Part shown: piece after piece, positions 1 through 10,339 of the stretch | How positions within the stretch are numbered: the first letter of the stretch is position 1 | Layout: each line of letters opens with the position of its first letter | Origin: Cydia pomonella | Taxonomy: Eukaryota; Arthropoda; Insecta; Lepidoptera; Tortricidae | Assembly (NCBI RefSeq): GCF_033807575.1 | Contig: NC_084715.1 | Location: 11,953,349-12,017,348, forward strand | Length of the DNA stretch: 64,000 bases | Direction of reading: 5' to 3' | Made by a program: the position numbers and the translations under genes | The notes under the pieces: generated by a model | Told to the model about the DNA's origin: nothing | Database searches by the model: none | What the model saw: the letters and a program-made list of their open reading frames with translations, nothing else

Positions 1-85
1 TAAAGTGTGCTATCGCACAAACTAGGACTGTAATCCCCGCAAGGAGAAATACATTAGTGTTCTGACCGGCCTGAATATCGACCAT
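1..85 (-). CDS. 5' end of a minus-strand gene (partial, unidentified, hydrophobic N-terminus)
   Basis: Reading the minus strand from base 85 gives an ATG in a good context (AAAATGG) followed by 28 open codons to the window edge. The peptide starts MVDIQAGQNTN and continues with a hydrophobic run (VFLLAGITVLVCAIA) that looks like a membrane anchor or signal sequence. The reading runs off the left edge, so the rest of the gene is outside. It would be transcribed divergently from the CHCHD2-like gene at 2274, with about 2.2 kb between the start codons. I do not recognise the family. The short length makes a chance ORF possible. Confidence 0.45.
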   Translation of the reverse strand, partial: MVDIQAGQNTNVFLLAGITVLVCAIAHF

Positions 86-904
86 TTTCACTCAAAAATC
101 TCCACCAGATAATTAACTACACAAAACGTCTTAAAAACACGACTGCCTCAGTCACGCGGTAACAAACTAAATTACTTTACTGTTCTATGTACTTGAATGA
201 ACTGAAGTCAGGCGAACGAGCACCGGAGCTAAAAGCGCGCGAAGTATACTTTTTACTACGGTGAAGACAGAGACAGATAGAACACCGGCCGGCATCATGC
301 ATGCATGTTGACATTGACGTTTGACATTTTCAATCCGTTTATGAAGTTTGTTATGTACCATAAAGAAAACTGGCCAGAAATAAGGTGAAGCTAAACAAAT
401 GTAATAAAGCTGTAAATTAAAAAAAAATAGACGTCAAATTTCAGAAAATTAATTAAAATGTGTTAAATAAATACTGTTAATAAATTATAAAATGGACCTT
501 GCATAAAATTTCACTAAACCATCCCTGGAAAATATGCCAATTGGTCGTAGTAGAAGCGGCAGGTAAAACTTGCCTTTAATTTTTAATGCATTTTGTACTA
601 GTAGTAGAACTCGCGAAAATACTTGTGTATGATGAAACCAATAATAGGCATGATAACAGTAATTGAAAATCTTGCCCTAGCTAATAGTCTGTTTTTTTCT
701 TCTCATGCTTTACCGTTGCTAAGTTTACTTAGATGTAGTTGTTAAACATTTTTAAAATACTTGTGTAATTTTAATATTTACTTATAATTAGGGGTGAACT
801 GAAAAACAGCGCTGTGACAGCCAGTCTGTAACACAGCAAATGCTCAGTCCATCCCTTTTGTCACACTATTGTTTACATAATTTGGATAGACTTAAGAAAT
901 TATG
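86..904. other. Intergenic, upstream of the left-edge gene
   Basis: No convincing coding sequence on either strand. The first 200 bases are moderately GC-rich and may hold the 5' UTR and promoter of the minus-strand start at 85. The remainder is AT-rich and runs into the LINE fragment. Confidence 0.5.
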
Positions 905-1905
905 TTAATTTAATTGTTGCTGCATTCTTATTCAACGTGTCTACTTGTTTGTTTTTCTTTTATCGTCTTTGTATTCTTGTATATGGGATAAAATTCCATG
1001 CATTTGGTTTATTTAGTTTAACTTGAAGTTTGTTTATTTCTAGCCATTTGTTGACATCTCTAAATATTTTATTTACTTCTTCTTTATATTGTGCCGTATT
1101 AACATTTCTTACTATTATTGAACAGTCATCAGCAAACAAAAGACTTTTGTGATTTATGGTAACTTTTGGCAAATCGTTGATATAGAGGAGGAATAATAAT
1201 GGTCCGAGTAAACTGCCCTGTGGGACACCAGCTTTAACTATCCTGTATGAAGATCTGTACGTTTCAAAAGTTATTGTGTTCTCGGAATAAGCCATTACTT
1301 CAGTGCTTTGCTGTCTATAGTTGAGATAAGTTTTAAACCAATTTAAACAGTTAACTCCAATGCCGTTATGGTATAATTTATCCAAAAGCCTTTTATGACA
1401 TACCTTTCAAAGGCTTTTGTCATGTCCATAAAAATGCAAATAAGTGGGATTTTATCATTTCTACTTGGTGACACTATTTTGATAAGTTCATAAACAGCCG
1501 ATGTTGTTGATCTTTTTGCTCTAAATCCAAATTGTTCTTTCGATAATACGTTGTGCTTATTAAAGAAGTTTATTAACCGCTGGTACATAATTTATTCAAA
1601 CATTTTTGAAAAAATCGGTATGAGCGTAATCGGCCTGTAATAACTTAAATCTGTTGTGCTACCTTTTTTAAAGATTGGTTTTACAATTGTGTATTTAAGT
1701 TTGTCTGGAAAGAAACCATTTGCTAAAGATAAGTTTATAATGTGATTTAGGGGATAAACAAATAAATCAGCGTTTTCTTTTATTATTGATGTTGGTATTC
1801 CATCATTACCCACTGCTTTTGTATTGCGTAAGTTACTAATTACTGTCATAATTTCTGCTGGGCAAGTTGGTTTTATATAGTGTTTTGTAAGGGCATGTCT
1901 AGTGA
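905..1905 (-). mobile_element. Non-LTR retrotransposon (LINE) reverse transcriptase fragment, decayed
   Basis: The minus strand encodes consecutive blocks of a LINE reverse transcriptase. First comes KAVGNDGIPTSIIKE with YRPITLIPIFSKMFE (1849-1595). Next is the finger block QRLINFFNKH...QFGFRAKRSTT with the first catalytic Asp block CIFMDMTKAFE (about 1588-1410). Last is GVPQGSLLGPLLFLLYINDL followed by the catalytic LLFADDCSIIV (1385-960). The first two blocks are in the same frame, interrupted by one TAA at 1594-1592. A second break, a frameshift near 1385-1415 just after TKAFE, separates the catalytic core. No endonuclease domain or poly-A tail can be seen, so this is a 5'-truncated dead copy of a Jockey/CR1-like element. 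The ends are approximate. Confidence 0.85.
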
Positions 1906-2273
1906 AATGTTTCCTGAAGTTTTGTTTTGAGCCACACCTAAAATGTGGATGTAATTGACACTTTACACGAGATCGAACGTGCGCCGTGCCGCACTAAGAT
2001 CGCGGTCCGGTGCGGCCGTCTATGAAGACAAATATGTTGGCAACTTAGGTTAGTTTATTATCTCTTTCTTTTTTCTTACATTAAAAAGTGATGGTGCTAC
2101 TCGTTCCATTCTCAAAATTTCTAGAATTTATTGTGCGATTGACGTTTGTCAGAGATGACATTTTACATGCCAAATTGAACCATTCATTCAGAATACGTCG
2201 AAGCAATCGCGAGTGATTTTGTGAAATCGAAAGAGAATTGTGTTAAATTTATTTTGAAAAAATATAAAAAACA
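1906..2273 (+). promoter_or_regulatory. Upstream and 5' UTR region of the CHCHD2-like gene
   Basis: This non-coding stretch lies between the LINE fragment and the CHCHD2 start codon. It becomes GC-rich near 1975-2020 (GCGCCGTGCCGCACTAAG) and then AT-rich up to the ATG. I infer that it holds the promoter and 5' UTR. No clear TATA box is visible. Confidence 0.35.
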
Positions 2274-3319
2274 ATGCCTAGACGCGGACGATCAGCAAGC
2301 CCACCGCCAGCCCCTCAGCGAAGGTAAGGAATGTTTAATATGTGCTTCTTATGAATGGCCAATCTAATGATGGCAGTATAACCTCTAAATGTGATTTTTT
2401 ATTTTAGGGCTGCGCCAGCACCAGCACCTGCGCCGAGTCGAGTTCCGGCTGCCGCGCCTGTTTCTACACCTGCACCGATGGCCGCTGCGCCCCAGCAGCC
2501 CTCCCTATTCGGGCAAATGGCTGCTACGGCTGGAGGAGTCGCCGTTGGCTCGGCTGTGGTACGTATGTTACGTAAACAACGTCAACCTTGAAATTAAAGC
2601 CAATTTAAGGTGCACTTATTGAATCTATGAATTTAATAACGATATGAATTATTACAAAAGGAAGTTGTTCTAGAAATTCTGGTATGGCAGGAAGCCAAAT
2701 AATTGAAGCTGATCAGTGATCACATGTTGTGACGTGATGACGCCACTCATTGTCACTGATAAAAGTAAACATATTTTGCACAATGTTTTTGTTTTCATCA
2801 TAATATTATAGTCTACTAAAATTAAGTATTTTTGTTTATTTTTATAATAAATAATTTACAAGGATGTTGAAGTCTTCATTTTAATTATTGTCTTTAATTG
2901 TTATTTATTTTGATAGTTCTATTGAGAACTTCTGACTAACCAACAAATGAAAATAAAGTTTAATTGTATGCAAATATTAAAATCTAATAGACAAGTGCAA
3001 TAGTAATGACTGTTTATAGCCTATACTGGCCATTTCTGTAAAACAGGTATTGTCAATCATATCAATTTTGTTCCAGGGTCACGTGGCTGGTAGTGCTCTA
3101 ACTGGCTTGTTCAGTGGAGGCGGCAGCAGCGAGCCCGCACCACAGCAAGCAGCTCCGGCAGCAGCAGTTCCTGCCTACAACCAGGGACAACAGCCCACAG
3201 GACCGTGTGCCTGGGAAATTAAACAGTTCATCGAGTGTGCCCAACAGCAGCACGATCTCACACTGTGCGAGGGTTTCAACGAGGCTCTCCGCCAGTGCAA
3301 AATTAACAACCATTTGTAA
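2274..3319 (+). CDS. CHCHD2: CHCHD2/CHCHD10-type twin CX9C mitochondrial protein (three exons)
   Basis: Coding exons are 2274-2323, 2408-2558 and 3077-3319 with GT-AG introns (AG|GTAAGG, TTTTAG|G, GTG|GTACGT, TTCCAG|G). The joined frame gives about 147 residues. It begins MPRRGRSASPPPAPQRR, an Arg/Pro/Ala-rich presequence-like N-terminus typical of the family, continues with an Ala/Pro-rich linker and a hydrophobic Gly/Ala helix (QMAATAGGVAVGSAVGHVAG), and ends in a CHCH domain with two CX9C motifs (CAWEIKQFIEC and CEGFNEALRQC). Family members work in the mitochondrial intermembrane space at cristae (MICOS-linked), support cytochrome oxidase, and can act as stress-responsive nuclear factors; the cysteines are oxidised by MIA40. 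The start is the first ATG of exon 1. CHCHD2 and CHCHD10 share this architecture and I cannot separate them from sequence alone. Confidence 0.92.
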
Positions 3320-3670
3320 TCACCTACACTGACAGGTGCCATTTTTTTTAGGATTTTTTGTTCAAAATCATGCTATATTGCCTTTTTAGAAGATCACTTA
3401 CAAAACTATATAGGAAATGTACACATTCAGTGTTCTATTTAAAAGGCCACCTCTATCTAAAAACTTATAATTTCAATAGTAAAATGAAGCACCTGCCAAG
3501 TACTTTCAACATCAATTGATTTCTGTTTAGTAGTTATATATAATCAAACATTCTGGTTAGCAAATCTTAGTGTCCTGTTGTTATATTTTAAGACCTGTGA
3601 TGTAGATTTTATTATTTACAATTTAATTGTAAATCTGATTTACGTAATTTAGACAAATTCTATAACATAC

Positions 3671-3676
3671 AATAAA
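3671..3676 (+). promoter_or_regulatory. Poly-A signal of the CHCHD2-like gene
   Basis: AATAAA lies about 350 bases after the stop codon and is followed by a T/GT-rich stretch (GTTTTATTTCTG...TGTTTGTTTC), the usual arrangement for cleavage and polyadenylation. Confidence 0.55.
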
Positions 3677-4348
3677 AAAAAAAACCCAAAAACTTGTTTT
3701 ATTTCTGAAATATTGTACTGTTTGTTTCATTGCCCAAGTAACATCTGTTTTCAAGGTGATCCCACATAATGACTTGGAAATTGTGATGTGATCAGAGGGT
3801 CTATCAACTGAATTGAAGTGAATCTGACAACCAAGATGTGCTCCCGATGTGGTGGATCAACCAGTTCTAGGTAGTTTCTCAAATGGTCACATGATTGAAG
3901 TTTCAGTAATGACTAATGACTGAAACGTCAATTATTTTTGCGCAGCAAAGTCATTGACATCTGACGCAATTGCCACTTGTCTGTTTTATTTAAGGCCGGC
4001 ACGCGATTAGATTATAGATTTTATATAAAATTGACCTTTGATATTTAAGTGATGCGCGGGCGATAAACAAGTTGATTACCCCTATACCAGACATTGCTAT
4101 GATAAAAATACTAGGCGATTGTAACATCGGACACAACCGAGCAATGTTTTAATTTCAGCTCTCAATGAACCCTTTTCAAGCCATCAATAAAAAAACCTTA
4201 GGTTCTTTGATCGCAGCGTAGTGCCGAAACAGACTAAAATATTGTTTTTTACAGTTCCGCAAATCGCAAACAACAATAATAAATTACAATGTCCAAATAA
4301 AGTATTGGATACTTAGCTAATTAACAAATAGGTAAATTAACCGCCAGA

Positions 4349-4534
4349 TAAAACTTCGCATTTTATCTACCAATTAAGCTTATTTGAAGAATGTGAAACG
4401 CCAATGACTTGATTCGTCAGATGAGTGGCAACTAGCTTATAAAACTTCGAATTTTATCTACCAGTTAAGCTTTTTTGGAGAATGTGAAACGCCAATGATG
4501 ACTTGATTCGTCAGATGAGTGGCAACTAGCTTAT
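4349..4534 (+). repeat. Two tandem copies of an approximately 92-bp unit
   Basis: Copy 1 (about 4349-4440) and copy 2 (about 4441-4534) both run from AAAACTTCG...TTTTATCTACCA through GAATGTGAAACGCCAATGA to GATGAGTGGCAACTAGCTTA. They differ by a few substitutions and a 3-bp insertion (ATG) in copy 2. The repeat lies directly upstream of the first recognisable exon of the CHCHD2 paralogue. Confidence 0.8.
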
Positions 4535-4620
4535 TCAGGACTTTAATTGGATATTGTGAAACAGGCCATTAGTTTAGTCCAATAACGAACTTCACGTTTC
4601 AATAAATTAATTTCTATTAG

Positions 4621-5548
4621 CCGTAGCCCGAAGACACCGTACTCCAGGGCCGAAAGGCAAGCGCCGTCACGGGCGCCACCGATCATCGTTCAGCCGCAAC
4701 GTTCGGTGTTCCGCGATGCTGCTGCTGTGGCGGGCGGCGTAACTGTCGGGACCACCATGGTATGTAATATGTAAATGTCAAATAGCCATTTAGCACTCCT
4801 GGACCAGAAGGTAGGCGCCGTCAAGCAACATTCAACGCATCAACATTCGGTCTGCGATATGCTGTTGCCATGGCGGCGTTATAGAGAAATATCCTAATAT
4901 TTCTATTTTACAACTATTTAACCATTTCATGTACCAAGGTATACGTCATCGACATAATTTGCATTAAGTATCATTGTTTGGTCTTGTCTAGGATTTCCTG
5001 TAATAAAGGTCATAAGGCAAAATACAAATAACCTTATGCTAAATGCCTGGTGAATACAAATGAAACGCCCCGCTTCGTGTAATACAAATGTAAATTAGCT
5101 ATTCTTTTCGACAAACTTACTTAACCTTAATAGCTACGAACCTACTTATTTTTTACATTTTTGTTATTAGTTAAGATAATCCCGTGATACTACATTCGTT
5201 TAATTTTAAGCCAACAGTCCACTGAGGTTTCAAATGCACTTTAAAGTGAAATGACTCCATAGGCTCCCAAACGTAAGGTCTATGCTTAAGCCAAAGGTTT
5301 TTGCCATTTTAATTGTATTGCAGGGTCACATAGCGGGTGAGGCTATCAGTAGCCTGTTTAGCGGTCGCCGGCGCCAGGAGGTGGTAGAGGTGCTTCCCCG
5401 CAACTATTCCATGGAGCAGCCGCCGTCCGGCCCCTGCGCCTACGAGATCGCCACGTTTCTCAACTGCGCGGCGGACCACCAGGACCTGGGTGAATGCGCT
5501 GCTTTCAATGAGGCGCTTAAGCAGTGCAAGAAGCGACATGGTATCTAA
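4621..5548 (+). CDS. Diverged tandem paralogue of the CHCHD2-like gene (first exon not found)
   Basis: Exon 2 is 4621-4759 (acceptor CTATTAG|C, donor ATG|GTATGT) and exon 3 is 5324-5548 (acceptor TTGCAG|G). Both splice sites are at the same places and in the same phases as in the neighbour at 2274-3319. The hydrophobic segment is DAAAVAGGVTVGTTM followed by GHIAGEAISSLFSG. The C-terminal domain keeps both CX9C motifs (CAYEIATFLNC and CAAFNEALKQC) and ends KKRHGI. The N-terminal part (RSPKTPYSRAERQAPSR) is basic but no longer Ala/Pro-rich. This is a DNA-level duplicate, not a retrocopy, because the introns are kept. A first exon ending in two bases of a codon is required but not evident upstream, so the gene is either incomplete here or uses a short or distant first exon. 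The intact downstream frame argues for function, possibly tissue-restricted. Confidence 0.72.
4794..4881 (+). pseudogene. Decayed extra copy of the paralogue's exon 2
   Basis: The stretch CACTCCTGGACCAGAAGG, GGCGCCGTCA, CAACATTCGGT, GCGATATGCTGTTG and ATGGCGGCGTTA can be aligned in order to the real exon just before it (TACTCCAGGGCCGAAAGG, AGCGCCGTCA, CAACGTTCGGT, GCGATGCTGCTGCTG, GTGGCGGGCGGCGTA). It carries internal deletions and substitutions that break the frame. It lies in the intron of the paralogue and is a local tandem exon duplication that has decayed. Confidence 0.65.
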
Positions 5549-5605
5549 CTCTGTTATTACTCGGGGCATGATATTTACACTCTATAGCTGATAACTTTTT
5601 ATGTT

Positions 5606-5611
5606 AATAAA
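5606..5611 (+). promoter_or_regulatory. Poly-A signal of the CHCHD2 paralogue
   Basis: AATAAA occurs 57 bases after the stop codon, within TTAATAAATAATAAC. A second AATAAA occurs near 5816. Confidence 0.5.
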
Positions 5612-8600
5612 TAATAACTTGTAAATAGCTGAAGTGAAATAATAGCAACTGTAATACTGCGGCATTAGTCAAGATTTTTTTTTGTATGAATATGAGACCT
5701 GACGAATATATACTGTTTATTTTTATTTTTGCAGGTCTAAACTGAGGCCGAGTGACATACTTCTGCAGTTATCCATCACCTATCTAATACTAAATCAGTT
5801 TTAATGGTTTATCCCAAATAAAACCTATAACACCGCAATAAAAAAATAAATCTTTCATTTTAAAGAGCAGATACGGCATGTATGCATGATAATATCAAAA
5901 ATGTTCTAGTTTTTAAGGCTATGGCAAGCTAAAGAGACGTGTGGATAGGATTAAAACAAAATGTTACAGTGTGTATATAAAACTTAATATTTATTTACAC
6001 GAAGTACATAATTATATGTTGTGACATTTTGTTGCATAAATAAAAATATTTTCGCTTCAATTCAAAATAAACTTAATAGGTTTCTTTTTGGGATAACAAT
6101 AAAATATTCCTGATATATCGGTTTCATGATCCTGTTTACATAAATATTAACTTAATATGTAAATATTATTCGATTCAAACCTCACGTAAAGATCTGCAAG
6201 TTTTTTTTTATCAAATCAAATATGCAAAACAAAGATTACGTGAGCTGAGAAATTATTTTATTTACATTAATGTAATTAAATTTATTTCTGTACAAGTTTT
6301 GTAATAAGTACCTAAATCAGATATTTTACAATTTGGCACATTGAATACTTCGGAGAGGGGTATGGGCGTGGGGGAAATCGTTCGGCGTCTAATATAATGC
6401 CTGATTCATTCTTTGGATTTGACTGTACCCTTAGTACAGAGGACGGAATTGATCGACGGTGCCCACAGGAGTAACATCGCTCTACCATATATATGAGCAG
6501 CCAGATCACTCACATATATCTGAACACGCCTCTATTGTCAAGTCATTAAGAGGAAATGTTAATATATTTTGAGCACCTTGCCCGCTCCTATATAAGTAAT
6601 AGTGGTACGTTACAAGCCTCTGATGGCCTTGCTAAGCTAACGCTGCAGCTTTCAGCGTGGTTGTCTAAAGCCTACACTGTTCCCGTCCTCTGTGCCCTTA
6701 GCTCGCAAGAGCCGTTTTCGCAGACCCCTTACTTACAAGTACTCTCAAACGAACCAATATAACTGTGATCACGATACGATCAGAAATCGAACTTGTCCAG
6801 TCTGACATTGACATATTCGATAGCGTGGGCGTAACTTACTTTCTATGCATCTCGCTCGCTCGCATACCAGTGTAAGCGAGATTTATAGGGAGCGTGCATG
6901 AACTGTAGGAGGCAGCACAGGAGCTGTCAGATTTTTGGCGCGAGGCGTAAATGTGATGTTTATTGTTCCGATGTAGCCCAAAAGATGGCAGAACCTACTA
7001 TGCACAAGAAAACACGTGACGTGTAAATGTACATGTATATGGTTCCGATTCAGGCCACAAGATGGCAGACCCTCCAACGCGCACGGTCCCTATAGAAAGT
7101 AAGTTACGCCGTCGTCAGTGAATATGTCAGTTTGACACTGATAAGGCAGTCGTGGTAAGGCTACTGGTTAGCTTGAGTTACTCGTAGTAAAACGGAGTAA
7201 CAGCTCAGGTATTTAGGTGTAGGTACTGACCGCTAACAACTAACTAGCGACTAACAATAACCAACATGATAAATCAACTTTCGTACAAAACGTTATTAAA
7301 CTCCGCTTTAGGCTTAAATGCCCAAAAGTTATTACAAAAAGTCAGGCACATTTAAGTAAAGTGACCTAGCAAATTGTACTGGCTCGGAATATGCTCCAAA
7401 TATTATGTTTAACAGATAAAGGTGTAACATTGTTGATTACAGATTTGTAACGTTTTACTATATTTTGTTTTAACTACAAACAAATTTTGAGAGGACATGA
7501 AACAAACAAATAAAACGGCACTAAATAGACATTTAACAGTGAAATATTCGTTCGATTGTCGTGCGTTCGCCTTAATCACTAAAATTTAACTAAAGTATAC
7601 TTTAACGCTTAAGCTAAATCAGTCTAATTCTTAAAGCGACATTAAACATATGTCCAACAATAAAGCTTGAACGAATGCTACAATCACCACACTGGAAATT
7701 CATAAGGCCACTAGGTTCAATAGTTTACAATTTCAAACAATTTATCGGATTTTTTAAAACTTACGTATTCGTAACCCGGAGTAATATAACTACAATTTTA
7801 CAACGAAATCTAACCTATGTTAATATGGCGGATCGTTATAATTACGTGAAATTAAATCACATTGTCGTTTTATGCGAATAGATATATTCGATTCGGATTC
7901 GAGGTTAGTTTCATTGAAATTGCTGAATTCATGTTCCAGGATCCATAATAGAGGACATTCCACAGGATTAGGATTAGATTAAATAATTATATCAAATAGA
8001 AGAATTACAAATAAATTTTAGGTTTTGTAAGGTATTGAGAATGCTTTTTTGCGTAAATTGCAAGTATTCAATGGGTTATTAGAGGATTGTTATGTGTGCG
8101 TTACTTCAATATATTATCATCCACAATTAATTTCATATAACATTTGAATAAAAAACATCACAAAAATAATGCACCAGTGCATAAATATGATACGATAAAC
8201 CAATGTAAACTTCGGGCTAACCGGCTTCTAGCTGTCCGAGTATAGAAAAATAATTTAAAGCTTATCACAATCATTCACTCTATGTGTAACGTATCCCTCC
8301 CCTTTCCTATATTCTACTTTACGTTAAATCTTAGTTTAGCGCTTATTACACTCAAAGCATGCAGTCAAACATTAACTAATATAACTATCATATGAAGTAC
8401 AGCTTCTCGGTCGAGCTAAACATAGATTCGAACGTATTGTTGCATAGTTAGCGGGATCGAACTTTACATAGGTTTTTTTCTTTGTATACAAAGTCATAAG
8501 TTTATTTATTTTAATGTATACGCTACAAGAATAGCTGTAAATCTATAAGCATTCACGTATTTACAATAGCACGATTATCTCAAATATGACACAAAATATT

Positions 8601-8740
8601 TTGATACGCGATGTCAAACCGAGATGCGAAGTTATCCGAAAGAGTCATCCGGCGATCGCTACTCTAATTTTTGGGTGCGAGCATATCGGTTTGAAATCGA
8701 CGCGAGTCAATAGAGTGAGACGGACGGGTGTGCGTTCTCG
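5612..8740. other. Intergenic region between the CHCHD2 pair and the RhoGEF gene
   Basis: AT-rich DNA with no supported coding exon. It holds one MITE-like element (6828-7110). Its right end, roughly 8000-8740, is probably the 3' UTR of the minus-strand RhoGEF gene; TTTATT (AATAAA on the minus strand) occurs near 8502. Confidence 0.5.
6828..7110. mobile_element. MITE-like element with 19-bp terminal inverted repeats
   Basis: GGCGTAACTTACTTTCTAT at 6828-6846 is the exact reverse complement of 7092-7110. Inside are two diverged copies of a segment containing TTCCGAT..AGCC...AAGATGGCAGA. No target-site duplication is obvious and no transposase is encoded. Confidence 0.65.
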
Positions 8741-10339
8741 TCACAAGCGCATCTCCCACAGGATGAGGTGGGCGTCCTTGGGGTTGGGGTCGGCGGCGGG
8801 CGAGGGCCGCTCCGCCGCGTCGGCCGTCTGCCGCCAGTCCACGTAGCCGCGCCCGCCCACCACCGTCACCACCGAGCGCCGCGCCGCGCTCTCGCCCACC
8901 ACGTAGTCGGCCCCGCGCAGGCTGCGCCCCGCCGGCTTGCTGGCGGCGCACGTGCCCGCCGACCTGTCGGACGCGCTCGAGTCCGGCGTGGACACGGCCA
9001 CGGGCGCCAGGCCCGCCGCCCCGGACGCGCCCGAGCTCGTCCGCGACACGCCGCGCAGGGCCATGGACTCCTCGCTGCCCGACGACGTGCAGAGGCTCGA
9101 CGCCCGGGAGTCGACCGACCAGCTGGACAGGTCGAGACTTCTCGGCCGGCCGGCTCGCATGCGGAGCCGCCTGTCGAGGGTGCTGACGCGGAACGGAATG
9201 GCCGCCAGCTCGGGGTCGCTCCGCCGGAGCGCCTCGCCCCCGGACCCACTGACGTCGCTCTCCCCGGCGCAGTCTTTCACGAACATGAGATCACCGTACA
9301 GACCGTACACGTCGCAGGCGTTCAGGTTAGCACATTTAGGAAGAGTTTTGCTGAGGCGGACGTCCCCGGGCTTCTTGCGGCGCACGACGGCCGATTGCAC
9401 GCGTTGAGGACGGTACGGGCTCAGCTCCTCCGATATTCGTCTCTCCAGCTTGGGTTTTTCGCCGTCCTCTTTAGACGTCTCCTCTTTGTATTCGTGGAGG
9501 ACGTTGTTGTCGGAGAGGGTGGCTTGGTAGGCGCGGGCGTTGGATAAATTCCGTCGGACGACGTTGACGTCCACTTCTTTCGTCTCCGGTAGTAAAGGAA
9601 GCAGGAAGCTGACGGGACCGGCGTGTGCGTGGTATGACACTCCGATGTGTCCGCCGATAAGTGGCAAACCTTCAAGCTTGGGCAGAGGCACAGTGACGCT
9701 AACACCGGCGGTCGTACCGACCCAAAGAAGTCCTTGCACAGCGAGCAAAGCGGAGACGTAAGCGGGTTTGCTTCCCTCCCTGGCGCCGATCGTCTTGGCC
9801 ACATCAGCGGCGATATCAATATTCTGCAGATGCTCGAATGTTTCAGCATGGTAAAGACTCACGTATGTGGAATCCGTGCATGAGGCCCAAAGTCCGACGC
9901 CAGAATGCGCTAAGTACCTTACAGATCGGTCGCTGTCACCTTTAAGTTCTAATATGCGTAATATTTCAGCAGTTAGCGCGTTTATAGCGAAGACTCTTCT
10001 TCCGCACGAAGCGTAAATTATCCCATCTACCGGCAGTACGCAATGCACAGGCTTGTCGCCTAGTTCTATAGCTAACGGTTCCTGAAGGGCCCACGAGTCG
10101 TCATGGTTCCTTCGGTAGACTGATACTCGCCCGTTCGCGAGTCCCACGAACATCGCATCGCAGTGGTATTTAATGTGCGTGACCGGCGCGATGGTGTTGA
10201 CTTCGGCCAGCTTCTCCTGTTTCTCGGGCTCGACGCCGGAGAAGACTATGATTTTCTTGTCGTCAGTGCCGAGCCACACTGTGTCACCGCACAGCGTGGT
10301 CACTTGACGGATCCCTTTGGCGTATTCCATCGAGGTCAC
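8741..10339 (-). CDS. RhoGEF terminal exon: WD40-like domain and disordered tail
   Basis: The acceptor is CTATTGTTCAG|GTGACC. The exon encodes 532 residues and a stop. The first part has repeated beta-propeller-like strands (TVWLGTDDKKIIVFSG, DAMFVGLANGRVSVY, IIYASCGRRVFAIN, GLWASCTDSTYVSLYHAET, GLLWVGTTAGVSVTVPLP). The second half is Ser/Arg/Gly-rich and low in complexity (SLDLSSWSVDSRASS, GVSRTSSGASGAAGL), and the frame ends ILWEMRL. The GC content of the 3' half is far above the surrounding DNA, which creates long spurious open frames on the other strand. Confidence 0.9.
   Translation of the reverse strand: MTSMEYAKGIRQVTTLCGDTVWLGTDDKKIIVFSGVEPEKQEKLAEVNTIAPVTHIKYHCDAMFVGLANGRVSVYRRNHDDSWALQEPLAIELGDKPVHCVLPVDGIIYASCGRRVFAINALTAEILRILELKGDSDRSVRYLAHSGVGLWASCTDSTYVSLYHAETFEHLQNIDIAADVAKTIGAREGSKPAYVSALLAVQGLLWVGTTAGVSVTVPLPKLEGLPLIGGHIGVSYHAHAGPVSFLLPLLPETKEVDVNVVRRNLSNARAYQATLSDNNVLHEYKEETSKEDGEKPKLERRISEELSPYRPQRVQSAVVRRKKPGDVRLSKTLPKCANLNACDVYGLYGDLMFVKDCAGESDVSGSGGEALRRSDPELAAIPFRVSTLDRRLRMRAGRPRSLDLSSWSVDSRASSLCTSSGSEESMALRGVSRTSSGASGAAGLAPVAVSTPDSSASDRSAGTCAASKPAGRSLRGADYVVGESAARRSVVTVVGGRGYVDWRQTADAAERPSPAADPNPKDAHLILWEMRL

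Larger units (their letters stand above)
3320..4620 (+). other. 3' UTR of the CHCHD2-like gene and spacer before its paralogue
   Basis: No coding exon is recognised. It holds the 3' UTR (poly-A signal at 3671-3676), an AT-rich spacer and the 92-bp tandem repeat at 4349-4534. A first exon for the paralogue would be expected in the right half, but no ATG-to-donor segment with the required phase stands out. Confidence 0.5.

Noticed and set aside
8768..9547. 259-codon plus-strand ORF
   Set aside because: Antisense of the GC-rich terminal RhoGEF exon; Arg/Ala/Pro/His-rich shadow composition.
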